Source: Planctomycetaceae bacterium (GTDB lineage: Bacteria; Planctomycetota; Planctomycetia; Planctomycetales; Planctomycetaceae). Taken from it: a stretch of DNA of 34,074 bases. Each line of letters starts with the position of its first letter. The first letter of the stretch is position 1. A program made the translations under genes and the position numbers. The notes beneath the pieces are model-generated. The model saw only the letters and a list, made by a program, of their open reading frames with translations, was not told the origin of the DNA and searched no databases. The DNA lies in contig JAJDEI010000085.1 of NCBI GenBank assembly GCA_029259845.1, forward strand, positions 1 to 34,074. Reading direction: 5' to 3'. Shown piece by piece: positions 1 to 8,134 of this stretch.

Positions 1-25
1 CACGCTTCGGGTTACGATGTCACCA

Positions 26-45
26 GTTCTTCAACGGGCTGCTAG
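26..45. mobile_element. Right end of a MITE-like element (left end not visible)
   Basis: Bases 26-41 differ at one position from the 16-bp right terminal inverted repeat of the complete element at 30663-30781, and the next four bases are CTAG, which fits the YTAR target pattern seen at the other copy (TTAG). No matching left end is visible in bases 1-25, so the copy is either cut by the window edge or decayed. Confidence 0.5.
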
Positions 46-104
46 TGGTCGCCGGGAAGGAGCTTACGGCTGGGGTGGGCCGTGTTGATCCGCTCTCCTC
101 TTGT

Positions 105-153
105 CTTCGTGCCTTTGTGTCTTTGTGGTCAAATAAGCCACAAAGGCACGAAG
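105..153. repeat. Long intergenic hairpin with 15-bp perfect arms
   Basis: Arms 105-119 (CTTCGTGCCTTTGTG) and 139-153 are perfect reverse complements around a 19-base loop that holds a further partial copy of the arm. It lies about 40 bases beyond the stop of the minus-strand hydrolase gene. There is no T-run after the stem on either strand, so it is not a textbook terminator; it looks more like a dispersed palindromic repeat. Confidence 0.55.
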
Positions 154-189
154 ATCCGGTGGGTCAGGCTCCCGCTTGACCGACGCGTC

Positions 190-2415
190 TCAATTGGCCG
201 GTTGCGACTTTGTCAGTTGCTGGACGATTCGCTCCTGTAACTGATCGGTGGCCGGTACCTGAAACGGTCCCGGTTTGCCGCCGTTCGTTCGTTTGCTTGC
301 AACGGCTGCAACCTCCTGTGCTACGGGGAACGACCGATCCGCGGAGACGGTAATTTCTTGAGTGGGCACAAGGCTGAGCAGTCCGTCGATGCCCAGATAT
401 TTGACGGCGCCGGGGACGAACATCGGATCGTCGAAACGGGTAAGTTTCTCGAAGTCGCCAATGTCGACGAATGTGTGAAACACAGCGTCGCCCGCCTGTG
501 TGAGGGCTGCGGCGACGACCGGCCCGGTCGACTCGCCGAGACCCACGAGGACGATGGCCGTCGGTTTTTTCTCATGACGACGGGCCAGCGCCAGCAAGGT
601 GAGGACGTCGTGTGTCCGGCGGACGAAGAGCGGATGGTTGTAGCCGAAGGTGTAGCCGGCGAACCGATGCCAACCGACAGTTCCGCCTCGCTGAATCCAC
701 ATGGGCTGCTGAGCCAGCGGCTTGCCGTCCGGGTTGAACTCCCCCTGCCCGAACAGGTCAGCTGACAGGACCGCGCTGCCGGCGGCGAGAAGTTTCCCGA
801 CTGGTGCGACCAACTCGTCTCTCTCGAACAGCCCGTTTTTGCCGTCGTCGGTCAGCCACAGCACGACCTGTCCGTTCCAGTCTTCCTTCGGATGAAGGAA
901 CAGGGCGGGAAGCTGCTCGCCTGCTTCGGTGTGTTCGACAATTCCCGCCCGGAGGCCATAGCTGTCGCAGTCCTCTTTGAATGTCTCGTGAAACTCGACG
1001 TTGCCGACGTCGTCCAGCCGTCGGCTGAGGATCGTTTCCCACGCACCGCCGACGATCTCACGATAGGCCGCGAGCTGATGTTCGGTGTGGGGGATCAGTT
1101 CGTTGATCTTCTGTTCGGCATCGTCGGTGGCGAGCCGGAGCAAGGCGACTTCGTGCGTGTCGCCCACCAGATCGCCAGACGGGGCCGGATGCTCCTCCGT
1201 CCAGACGGTTGCTTCGTCGCGGCTGAGGGGGACGAAGTTTCGTTCCAGCACCGGTTCTTCGTAGCCGAGGCCGAAATGCCGATTGAAGAAGCCGTACATC
1301 ACCGTGCGGTTGACCTGATTGTAGTTGTGCTTGAACTCCGTGTGAAACGCGGCGGTCAGCCGGTCGGGATGGCCCAGCATCTGGTACAGGTTCTCGAGGC
1401 CGGGATACCCCTTCGTCTGCAATTCGACGGTCCAGTCGTCGGCGGCGGTCAGTCCGAGGGGCCGCGGAGCAACGGCGGCGGCGATATCGATGTTGCCCTG
1501 ATCGATACGAAGCAGCGGGGCGTTCTCACACGTACAGCCGCCCTGCATGGCGGTCGAGACCATCACGCAGGGCATGGCGGCGGTGATGCGGTCGTCGATG
1601 GCCGCGATGACCATTGACTGCGTCCCCCCTCCGCTGGCGCCGGTGACGCCGACGCGAGTGGTGTCGACGTCGTCCAAATTGAGCAGGAAATCGAGCGCCC
1701 GGATCGAGTTCCAGGTTTGCAGGCCCATCGTGTTTTGCAGCCGCAGCTCGGCTTGGACACTCATGAATCCCCAGTCCTGGGGGCGATCGAGATGCGACCA
1801 GTCGTCCGGGCGATGTTTGATCTGGATGGAGTCGGCGTATCCGGTCATGTCGTACAGGAAAACGACGCACCCCATGCGTGCGAGCTGAACCGACCGTGCC
1901 TGGAGGGGAGACCGCCCTCCCGGATCGAACCGCTCCGCTCCGATCGCGATCTGCTGGCGGAGTTTTTTCTCGCCGTGATCGAAGAAGCGACCGTTGGCCC
2001 AGTGTCCATGCGGCGAAAGAATGGCCGGGAAGGGGCCCGGTTTGTCCTTTGGACGGTACAGGCTGCCGGTGACAAAGTGTCCGGGGACCGATTCGAAGAA
2101 CACGCAGTCGACGACATAGTCCTCCCGTTCCACGCGACCGTGGACGACCGGATTGAGCGGTGCCTTGCTCGGCAGGGGCCAGAGGCCCTGCGACACAAGA
2201 ATGCGGCGGCGAATCTCCGCCTGCCGCGCGGGCCATGCCTCAGCGCTGGCGACTGGTTGAAACGGGAAGTAGGAATTCAGCGTCCGCAGTTCGCCCAATC
2301 GCGCGTCCTGCGGCTGCTGCCCTTGCGGGAGTGCTCGCGGTGGACCGGCATGGGCAACCGCGGGTCCGGCACAAATCGCCAACAGGAGGCCTAACAAAGC
2401 CGAAAATCGTCGCAT
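190..2415 (-). CDS. Secreted alpha/beta hydrolase with two hydrolase-like halves (acetylxylan esterase-like)
   Basis: This encodes 741 residues from an ATG at 2415; the reading frame is open further upstream, but the ATG begins a clear Sec signal peptide (hydrophobic core at about 6-21, AHA before a probable cleavage), so I chose it. The first half carries an alpha/beta-hydrolase core: HGHW oxyanion-side motif near 136, nucleophile elbow GASGGG with Ser261, an Asp pair at 326-327 and a FKHNYN histidine at 363, giving a full Ser-Asp-His set. The second half (about 480-720) repeats a hydrolase-like pattern with a GLGESTG elbow, possibly a decayed second domain. Such proteins in planctomycetes are usually labelled acetylxylan esterase or dienelactone hydrolase-like; the substrate is not known. 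It is transcribed away from the neighbouring oxidoreductase. A role in periplasmic deacylation of polysaccharides is inference. Confidence 0.88.
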   Translation of the reverse strand: MRRFSALLGLLLAICAGPAVAHAGPPRALPQGQQPQDARLGELRTLNSYFPFQPVASAEAWPARQAEIRRRILVSQGLWPLPSKAPLNPVVHGRVEREDYVVDCVFFESVPGHFVTGSLYRPKDKPGPFPAILSPHGHWANGRFFDHGEKKLRQQIAIGAERFDPGGRSPLQARSVQLARMGCVVFLYDMTGYADSIQIKHRPDDWSHLDRPQDWGFMSVQAELRLQNTMGLQTWNSIRALDFLLNLDDVDTTRVGVTGASGGGTQSMVIAAIDDRITAAMPCVMVSTAMQGGCTCENAPLLRIDQGNIDIAAAVAPRPLGLTAADDWTVELQTKGYPGLENLYQMLGHPDRLTAAFHTEFKHNYNQVNRTVMYGFFNRHFGLGYEEPVLERNFVPLSRDEATVWTEEHPAPSGDLVGDTHEVALLRLATDDAEQKINELIPHTEHQLAAYREIVGGAWETILSRRLDDVGNVEFHETFKEDCDSYGLRAGIVEHTEAGEQLPALFLHPKEDWNGQVVLWLTDDGKNGLFERDELVAPVGKLLAAGSAVLSADLFGQGEFNPDGKPLAQQPMWIQRGGTVGWHRFAGYTFGYNHPLFVRRTHDVLTLLALARRHEKKPTAIVLVGLGESTGPVVAAALTQAGDAVFHTFVDIGDFEKLTRFDDPMFVPGAVKYLGIDGLLSLVPTQEITVSADRSFPVAQEVAAVASKRTNGGKPGPFQVPATDQLQERIVQQLTKSQPAN

Positions 2416-2818
2416 GGTCGTATCCTCGACGAAATAGGTGGGATCAGCCCGCTGTTCGCAGATCAAGCGACCTGCGCCAAAGCGTGCCGCGATGAGGAGC
2501 CATTGTCTCCAGCGTATCGTCATCGCCAGAAAGGTTCGAGTCTCCGTCCCGGTCGAGCCAGGTTTTGGGGAATGGAATCGGGGCCGCGCCCTTGAGGAAG
2601 CGGCCGCGGATCGGGACGGGACGCTTTGGGAATCACACAGCACGTGTGATCGGCCGCTTCCTGACGGGCGCGGCTCTGACTGTCGCGGCTCCGGCCCGGC
2701 CGAATCTTCCTGCACGGAGCAGCGAGTGCATGGTTGTGCGGGCAGGGAGAACATAGACTGGTCCGCATCCGGGCTCCCTTTTCTCAAGCCATTTCGCGGT
2801 CGGTCGATCGCACGATCC
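2416..2818. other. Divergent intergenic region with an inverted repeat, no convincing gene
   Basis: These 403 bases separate two divergent genes and should hold both promoters, but I see no strong -35/-10 pair. Open frames run through it from both genes, yet their translations are rich in Arg, Ser and Pro and resemble no protein. The main structure is the inverted repeat at 2596-2661, listed separately. Confidence 0.5.
2596..2661. repeat. Inverted repeat element, 11-bp arms with nested hairpin
   Basis: Outer arms GGAAGCGGCCG (2596-2606) and CGGCCGCTTCC (2651-2661) are perfect complements. Inside the right part, ATCACAC (2632-2638) pairs with GTGTGAT (2644-2650). The left arm and flank (2593-2612) match 30601-30620 at 19 of 20 bases, so this is a dispersed repeat rather than a local coincidence. 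Confidence 0.6.
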
Positions 2819-5797
2819 GTGGACGATCTGCAGCAGCAAATTCTGGAAGACCTGACGGGTGAGTTCCGGGGCGAACTGCGGTTCGATGCGGTCACCCGCT
2901 CCGTCTATTCCACCGACGGCAGCCTGTATCAGGAGCAGCCGCTGGGGGTCGTGTTTCCGTTGGACAGCGACGATGTCCTGACGCTGGCCCGCTATGCCTG
3001 CGAACGAAACCTCGCCCTGGTGCCGCGCGGAGCCGGGACACAGGTCACCGGGGCGGCCATCGGCAGCGGGCTGATCGTCGATTTCTCGCGTCACATGCGG
3101 AGCATCCTGAAGGTCGACGAGTATACGGCGCGGGTGCAGCCGGGGGTTGTTCGTGATGAATTGAATGCCGCGCTACGGCCGATGGGGCGGTACTTTGCGC
3201 CGGACCCCTCCAATACCGCTGTGACGACACTCGGCGGCATGCTGGGCGTGGACGCGGCGGGGTCGCATGCCGTGCGGGTGGGGTCGACCCGGGACCATGT
3301 GCTCCGCCTGGAGGTCGTGCTGTCGAACGGGACTCGCCTCGATCTGTCTAACGAAAGTCTCGACGAGTTGGGACGCAGCGACCCCTCGGGGCTCGACGCC
3401 TTGTCGGATCCGGGGGTGCGGCTGAGCGAAGCGGCGGTGCGACGCCGCATCGTCAGCCGGCTCCGTCACGTCCTCATGGAGTACGCCGACCTGATCGACG
3501 AGCGGCAACCACAATTGCTGAGGAACTGTTGCGGGTACCACCTGCGCGGCGTGTTGACGTCCGACCGGTTGCATCTGCCGCGACTGCTGGTCGGATCGGA
3601 GGGGACACTCGGCATGTTCACCGAAGCGACGTTGCACACCTCGCCGCTACCGGCCTACCGGGGTGTCGCGTTGCTGCTGTTTGGCAATCTGGAAGCGGCC
3701 CTTTCCGCCGTGCATGCGATTGCTCCGCTGCAACCGAGCGCATGTGATCTGCTCGACCGGCGGCTGTTGTCCTTGGGACGGGAAGCGGACGAGCGTTTCG
3801 AAGCGTGGATTCCCAAGACGGCGGAGGCGGGCATTCTGGTTGAACAAACCGGATACAACGAGCGTCAGTCCCGCGACCGGATCCGCATGGCGATCTCCGC
3901 CGCGCGGGGGCGTGAGCGGTCCGTCGTTGTGGCCCGCGAGGCGTACTCTGCCGACGATGTGGAGTTTCTGTGGTCGCTGCCCGCGCGGGTTGTGCCGCTC
4001 CTCTCTCGCTTAACCGGGGACGTGCGTCCACTGCCGTTTGTGGAAGACATCGCCGTCCCGCCGGAGGTGCTGGGCGAGTTTCTCGTCAAAGCGCAGCGGG
4101 TGCTGCAAAAGCACGAACTGACGGCATCGCTTTACGCCCACGCGGCTTCGGGGCAGTTGCATTTGCGACCATTCCTTCCGCAGCCGACCGCTGAGGACGC
4201 ACAACGCTTGGAGGCAACCGCCCGGGACCTTTACGAAGTCGTCTTCAGTGTGGGGGGCACCATCAGCGGCGAACACGGGGACGGGCTGTCTCGCACGGCC
4301 TTCATTCGCTCGCAGTACGGACCGTTGTATCGAGCGTTCCGTGAAATCAAGGACATCTTCGATCCGCACAACCTGCTGAACCCCGGCAAAATTATCAGCG
4401 ATGACGACCACGTAACGGTGCGCCGCCTGAGAACAGCGGTGAGTTCGTCTCCCGAGCTGACGCCGTTACAGCTTCGATGGTCGGCGGATGAATTCGCCGA
4501 CGCGGCGGAACGCTGCACCGGTTGCGGCACGTGTCGTTCTTCGACCAACGGACAGCGGATGTGCCCGCTGTTTCATCACGACCCTGCCGAGGCAGCGAGC
4601 CCGCGGGCAAAAGCGGTCGTCATGCGCGACCTGGCCGCGGGAAAGCTGGACGCCGAGGAAGTCTCGTCGGACCAGATGAAGGAACTGGCCGACCTGTGCT
4701 TCAACTGCAAGCAGTGCGAACTGGAATGTCCGTCGCGCGTCAACATTCCGCATTTGATGATTGAAGCGAAAGCGGCCTACGCAGCGGCCAACGGGCTCAG
4801 CCGGACCGACTGGACGCTGTCGCGGGCGCACTCGTTTGGCCGGTTGGGATGCCGCACGGCTCCGATTTCCAACTGGGTGCTCAACAACCGGTCGGCGCGT
4901 TGGTTCATCGAAAAACTGCTCGGCATCTCGCGCTATCGAAAGTTGCCGACCTTTGCGAGGCGAACCTTTCTGCGGAAGTTCGGACACCACAACGTGGAAC
5001 GGACGGCCGCCAGCCAGGAAACGAGGGGACGAGTCGTCTATTTCGTCGACGCCTATTCCAACTATCACGACCCGGACATCGGTCGCGCGCTGTTGGCCAT
5101 TTTCGAACACAACGGGATTGAGGTCCTGGTCCCGCAGGAGCAAACCGCTTCCGGTATGGCCATGATTTCCGCCGGTGATCTCGATGCGGCTCGCGAACTG
5201 GCCGAGCGAAACCTGCGAGGGCTGTGTGAGTTCGTGCGGGAAGGATATGCGATCGTTTGCACGGAACCAGCCGCCGCCCTGTGTCTCCGGCAGGAGTATC
5301 CTCGGCTGATCGACCATCCGGACGTCGAACTGGTCGCCTCCCACGTTCACGAGGCGGGGGCCTATTTGGGGGAGTTGCACGCGAACGGACGATTGAAAAC
5401 CGACTTTGCCGCGCTAGACCTTGTCGCCGCCTACCACACGCCGTGCCATACCAGAGCCCTGGAGCACGGGACTCCCTTTGCCGAGTTGCTCAGTTTGATC
5501 CCCGGACTGACTCTGCGTACAATCGAAGCAGGCTGCTCGGGGATGGCTGGTGCGTTTGGTTTGACGGAACGCCACTTTGAGACGTCTCTGGCAATCGGGG
5601 CCCGGCTGATGGAGCGGATGGGGGACCCGGATCTGCAACTGGGCGTGACGGAGTGCAGCAGTTGCAAGCTGCAGATGCAGCAACAGACGACCACTCCGAC
5701 GGTTCACCCCCTCAAGCTGATGGCAATGGCGTACGGCCTGATGCCCGAATTGGCGAAAACGCTCCAACCGAACACGAAACGCTTAGTCGTCACATGA
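2819..5797 (+). CDS. FAD-binding and [4Fe-4S] oxidoreductase, GlcD-GlpC fusion (YdiJ-like)
   Basis: A one-chain 2-hydroxyacid dehydrogenase-type enzyme of about 992 residues. The N-terminal part is an FAD_binding_4 domain with the PRGAGTQVTG loop at 69-78 and a VGSEGTLG motif, followed by the FAD-oxidase C domain ending in GEHGDGLSR and a DPHNLLNPGK motif. Then come two ferredoxin-type clusters (CTGCGTC from residue 566; CFNCKQCELECP from 627) and a C-terminal CCG/heterodisulfide-reductase-like region (TPCHT at 876, GCSGMAG at 906, CSSC at 946-949). The frame is open back to 2438, but homology-like sequence only begins near residue 1 of a GTG at 2819, so I chose that start; an upstream GTG at 2726 is possible. 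Length and order match E. coli YdiJ. Electrons would pass from FAD through the clusters to a quinone or other acceptor. Its stop overlaps the moaD start by ATGA. The exact hydroxyacid is unknown. Confidence 0.92.
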   Translation: MDDLQQQILEDLTGEFRGELRFDAVTRSVYSTDGSLYQEQPLGVVFPLDSDDVLTLARYACERNLALVPRGAGTQVTGAAIGSGLIVDFSRHMRSILKVDEYTARVQPGVVRDELNAALRPMGRYFAPDPSNTAVTTLGGMLGVDAAGSHAVRVGSTRDHVLRLEVVLSNGTRLDLSNESLDELGRSDPSGLDALSDPGVRLSEAAVRRRIVSRLRHVLMEYADLIDERQPQLLRNCCGYHLRGVLTSDRLHLPRLLVGSEGTLGMFTEATLHTSPLPAYRGVALLLFGNLEAALSAVHAIAPLQPSACDLLDRRLLSLGREADERFEAWIPKTAEAGILVEQTGYNERQSRDRIRMAISAARGRERSVVVAREAYSADDVEFLWSLPARVVPLLSRLTGDVRPLPFVEDIAVPPEVLGEFLVKAQRVLQKHELTASLYAHAASGQLHLRPFLPQPTAEDAQRLEATARDLYEVVFSVGGTISGEHGDGLSRTAFIRSQYGPLYRAFREIKDIFDPHNLLNPGKIISDDDHVTVRRLRTAVSSSPELTPLQLRWSADEFADAAERCTGCGTCRSSTNGQRMCPLFHHDPAEAASPRAKAVVMRDLAAGKLDAEEVSSDQMKELADLCFNCKQCELECPSRVNIPHLMIEAKAAYAAANGLSRTDWTLSRAHSFGRLGCRTAPISNWVLNNRSARWFIEKLLGISRYRKLPTFARRTFLRKFGHHNVERTAASQETRGRVVYFVDAYSNYHDPDIGRALLAIFEHNGIEVLVPQEQTASGMAMISAGDLDAARELAERNLRGLCEFVREGYAIVCTEPAAALCLRQEYPRLIDHPDVELVASHVHEAGAYLGELHANGRLKTDFAALDLVAAYHTPCHTRALEHGTPFAELLSLIPGLTLRTIEAGCSGMAGAFGLTERHFETSLAIGARLMERMGDPDLQLGVTECSSCKLQMQQQTTTPTVHPLKLMAMAYGLMPELAKTLQPNTKRLVVT

Positions 5798-6039
5798 GAA
5801 TCTCCGTGCGATTGTTCGCCCGCGCTCGTGATCTTGCCGGAGCTGACCGGCTGGACGTTCAGCTTTCCGAACCGGCGACGGTAGGACAACTCAAAGAGCA
5901 AATGCACGAACAATGTCCCCCACTGGGGTCCTTGTTGCCCCAACTGCTGGTTGCCGTGGGGACCGACTACGCCACGGACGAGACGCCGCTCGACGAAACC
6001 GCAGACGTCGCCTGCTTTCCCCCCGTGAGTGGCGGTTGA
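5794..6039 (+). CDS. moaD: Molybdopterin synthase small subunit MoaD
   Basis: An 81-residue ubiquitin-like sulfur carrier. It has the beta-grasp pattern MRISVRLFARARDLAG at the start and ends in the diagnostic PVSGG, whose terminal glycine is adenylated and thiocarboxylated to carry sulfur for molybdopterin. The start ATG overlaps the stop of the upstream oxidoreductase (ATGA), which fixes the start and suggests translational coupling; the frame itself is open further back inside the upstream gene. Its partner MoaE lies about 500 bases downstream beyond a block of repeats. The coupling to a GlcD/GlpC-type enzyme is odd, because that enzyme does not use molybdenum as far as is known. Confidence 0.93.
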   Translation: MRISVRLFARARDLAGADRLDVQLSEPATVGQLKEQMHEQCPPLGSLLPQLLVAVGTDYATDETPLDETADVACFPPVSGG

Positions 6040-6081
6040 GTTTCAACGAAGGATGACAGCCCCCCTTGAGAAACATCACTT

Positions 6082-6105
6082 GTTCCCAAGCTCCGGCTTG
6101 GGAAC
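6082..6105. repeat. Perfect palindrome, GTTCCCAAGC stem
   Basis: Ten-base arms GTTCCCAAGC and GCTTGGGAAC enclose the loop TCCG. The same family, as TTCCCAAAC-GGA-GTTTGGGA, recurs at 6449-6490 and 14759-14862. Confidence 0.75.
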
Positions 6106-6181
6106 GAGGTTAAACCCGAACGGAGTTTTGGTCGCCCCGCCCCTCCCTTTGGCTGTTAAATATCGTGCGACGCAAGTCTTC

Positions 6182-6242
6182 TACGCCGAAGGCGTTCGAC
6201 AGCACAGCCCAGGGTCGCGAACAAAGTGAGCGCACCCTGGGA
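6182..6242 (+). repeat. Copy A of a facing inverted repeat pair
   Basis: This stretch begins TACGCCGAAGGCGTTC and contains GCAGCC/CACAGCC followed by CAGGGTCGCG and CACCCTGGG. Read on the minus strand, 6364-6424 gives nearly the same order of blocks (CACGCCGACGGCGTTC, GCAGCCCAGGGT, CACCCTGGG). The pair could fold into one long imperfect hairpin. Confidence 0.65.
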
Positions 6243-6363
6243 GAGGGAGCCATGAATGAATCCACAACCCGGAAAGGGTTGAACAATCGTCAATTCGTCG
6301 GGAAGCACCGTGCGTTCGTGTTGTGAAGCCCTTACAGGGTTCGAGCTACTGTCTTCCACAAAT

Positions 6364-6424
6364 CCCCAGGGTGGCGCGGCGCCGCCGCTGACCCTGGGCT
6401 GCGGTGTTGAACGCCGTCGGCGTG
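6364..6424 (-). repeat. Copy B of a facing inverted repeat pair
   Basis: Reverse-complement counterpart of 6182-6242, with the internal CCCAGGGT...ACCCTGGG inverted repeat at its left end. The two copies are separated by about 120 bases that hold smaller palindromes. Confidence 0.65.
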
Positions 6425-6533
6425 TTCGCGTTTCAGAAATCCATCGTCGTTGCCAAAACTGGGAACGACGGAGTTTGGGAACGAAGTCCCGTTGACCTCC
6501 ATTCAAAGCAGTCTTGTAACGCCGGTTTCTGCT

Positions 6534-6962
6534 ATGGTGCGACTTACTCACGAATCGATCGACTTCACCGCTCTGACCGAACAGGTCCGTTCGCCGCAGG
6601 CAGGGGCGGTCGTGCTGTTTCTGGGGACGGTCCGCGAAATGACCGACGGTCGCCGCACAGTAGCGCTCGACTACGAGGCGTATCCGGAAATGGCGGTCGC
6701 CAAGATGGAGGAACTGCACGCCGAGGCGTTCGCCCGCTGGCCGGTCACCCATGCAGCGATCGTGCATCGGCTGGGGCATCTGGAACTGGGAGACATCAGC
6801 GTCGCGGTCGCCGTCAGTTGTCCGCACCGTACCGATGCCTTCGAGGCGGGCCGTTTTCTGATTGACCGGCTCAAGGAGGTCGTGCCTGTCTGGAAGCAGG
6901 AGAACTGGGACGATGGAACGACCGAATGGGTCCACCCGGACGGCGGCCTCATTGCGGAATAA
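6534..6962 (+). CDS. moaE: Molybdopterin synthase catalytic subunit MoaE
   Basis: A 142-residue protein, the usual MoaE length, from an ATG at 6534. MoaE uses two MoaD thiocarboxylates to put the dithiolene sulfurs into cyclic pyranopterin monophosphate. Visible signatures are GAVVLFLGTVRE near residue 25-36, the LDYEAYPEMA stretch, the HRLGHLELGD strand, SCPHRTDAF, and the active-site lysine motif VPVWKQE with the essential lysine near residue 120. The frame is open upstream into the repeat block but that part has no MoaE character. It is followed after about 50 bases by moaA. Confidence 0.95.
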   Translation: MVRLTHESIDFTALTEQVRSPQAGAVVLFLGTVREMTDGRRTVALDYEAYPEMAVAKMEELHAEAFARWPVTHAAIVHRLGHLELGDISVAVAVSCPHRTDAFEAGRFLIDRLKEVVPVWKQENWDDGTTEWVHPDGGLIAE

Positions 6963-6975
6963 GCACCGCCAACAA

Positions 6976-6999
6976 GCCCACGGGTCGCAGCCCGTGGGC
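6976..6999. repeat. Hairpin between moaE and moaA
   Basis: Nine-base arms GCCCACGGG (6976-6984) and CCCGTGGGC (6991-6999) with loop TCGCAG. No T-run follows, and the moaA start lies within 15 bases, so it is more likely a dispersed palindromic repeat or a translation-modulating structure than a terminator. Confidence 0.55.
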
Positions 7000-7013
7000 G
7001 TCATGTGAATCTT

Positions 7014-8006
7014 ATGCAACCACTCATCGACAGCTTTGGACGGACGCACAACAACCTGCGGATCAGCGTGACTGACCGCTGCAATATCCGCTGCTTCTAT
7101 TGCATGCCGGCTGAGAATGTCGAGTTCATGCCGCGGGCCGACCTGTTGAGCTTCGAGGAAATCGAGCGGTTCGTGCGGCTGATGGTGCCGCTGGGGGTCG
7201 ACAAGCTGCGGCTGACCGGGGGCGAACCGCTCGTCCGCCGGGACCTGCCGGTGCTCGTCGAAAAACTGGCGTCGATCGACGGTATCCGCGACGTCGGACT
7301 GACGACCAATGGTATCCTCCTTGCAGAACAGGCCGAGTCGCTGTATGGAGCCGGTCTGCGGCGGCTGAACGTCAGTCTCGACGCACTGGATGCCGACAAG
7401 TTCCGCGAAATCACCCGCCGCGACGGCTACGAAAAGGTGATCGCAGGGATTCATGCCGCCCAAGATGCCGGGTTTGACCCGGTGAAGATCAACGCCGTCG
7501 CGATTCGCGGGATCACCGAAAGCGAGCTCGTCGGCTTCGGCCATTTCGCCCGCGAGACCGGCTGCGAAGTGCGGTTCATCGAATACATGCCCCTCGATGC
7601 AGACGCCGCCTGGGAACGCGACAAAGTGCTCTTTGCCGAGGAAATCATCGACACCCTCTCCCAGGAGATTCGACCGCTCGTCCCGTTGGCGACCCAAGAC
7701 TCCCGCGCCCCGGCAACGGCATACGAGTTCGATGACGGCATCGGCCGCATCGGCCTGATTGCATCCGTCAGCCGGCCATTCTGCATGAGCTGCAACCGCT
7801 TCCGCCTGACCGCCGATGGCAAACTGCGAAACTGTCTGTTCAGCCTCGAAGAGACCGACATCAAGTCCCTTCTGCGGGGCCATGCTCCAGATGGCGACAT
7901 CATTCAGGCAGTCCGAGGCAGCATCGCCGCCAAGAAAGAAGGCCACGAAATCAACACGGCCCGCTTCATCCAACCCGCACGCCCGATGCACTCCATCGGG
8001 GGATGA
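7014..8006 (+). CDS. moaA: GTP 3',8-cyclase MoaA (radical SAM)
   Basis: A 330-residue radical SAM enzyme that starts molybdopterin synthesis by converting GTP to 3',8-cyclo-7,8-dihydro-GTP. The N-terminal cluster ligands are C23, C27 and C30 in the CNIRCFYC motif, the SAM-binding TGGEPL follows, and the second GTP-binding cluster is formed by C257, C260 and C274 in a CMSCNRFRLT...NC pattern. It ends in the conserved GG tail. I prefer the ATG at 7014 because MoaA proteins begin just before the DSFGRTHNNLRIS segment; a GTG at 7005 in the same frame is the alternative, and neither has a clear Shine-Dalgarno site. It is the third molybdopterin gene in this cluster; MoaC is not in the window. Confidence 0.96.
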   Translation: MQPLIDSFGRTHNNLRISVTDRCNIRCFYCMPAENVEFMPRADLLSFEEIERFVRLMVPLGVDKLRLTGGEPLVRRDLPVLVEKLASIDGIRDVGLTTNGILLAEQAESLYGAGLRRLNVSLDALDADKFREITRRDGYEKVIAGIHAAQDAGFDPVKINAVAIRGITESELVGFGHFARETGCEVRFIEYMPLDADAAWERDKVLFAEEIIDTLSQEIRPLVPLATQDSRAPATAYEFDDGIGRIGLIASVSRPFCMSCNRFRLTADGKLRNCLFSLEETDIKSLLRGHAPDGDIIQAVRGSIAAKKEGHEINTARFIQPARPMHSIGG

Positions 8007-8134
8007 CGGCGGTGTTCGTTCGTGAGATAATTCGATTGAAACGTTTCGTCGTCTTTGCAGTATTTCGATGGTGAGGGCCCAGCACGCCAAGCTGCACGTA
8101 CCCCGTTTTCTCACGATCTCAGGAAGTTCGACAG

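Larger units (their letters stand above)
6040..6533. repeat. Mosaic of intergenic repeats between moaD and moaE
   Basis: No gene is visible in these 494 bases. They contain a perfect palindrome (6082-6105), two long repeat units facing each other (6182-6242 and 6364-6424), smaller palindromes such as AACCCGGAAAGGGTT, and a degenerate copy of the TTCCCAAAC/GTTTGGGAA repeat at 6449-6490. Frames through it read as low-grade sequence containing YAEGVRQHSPGSR, which I recall as a spurious translation seen often in planctomycete genomes. The block separates two genes that normally sit close together. Confidence 0.7.

Noticed and set aside
105..153. Hairpin as terminator of the hydrolase gene
   Set aside because: The stem is long but no T-run follows on the minus strand, so I list it as a repeat.
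6040..6533. Repeat block as a CRISPR array
   Set aside because: The repeats are unequal, inverted and not evenly spaced, with no spacer pattern and no cas genes.
6976..6999. Hairpin between moaE and moaA as a terminator or molybdenum-cofactor riboswitch
   Set aside because: No T-run, and the short 51-base gap is too small for a Moco riboswitch; a simple palindromic repeat is enough.
6156..8114. 652-codon minus-strand open frame
   Set aside because: Antisense to moaE and moaA and running into the repeat block; no protein character.
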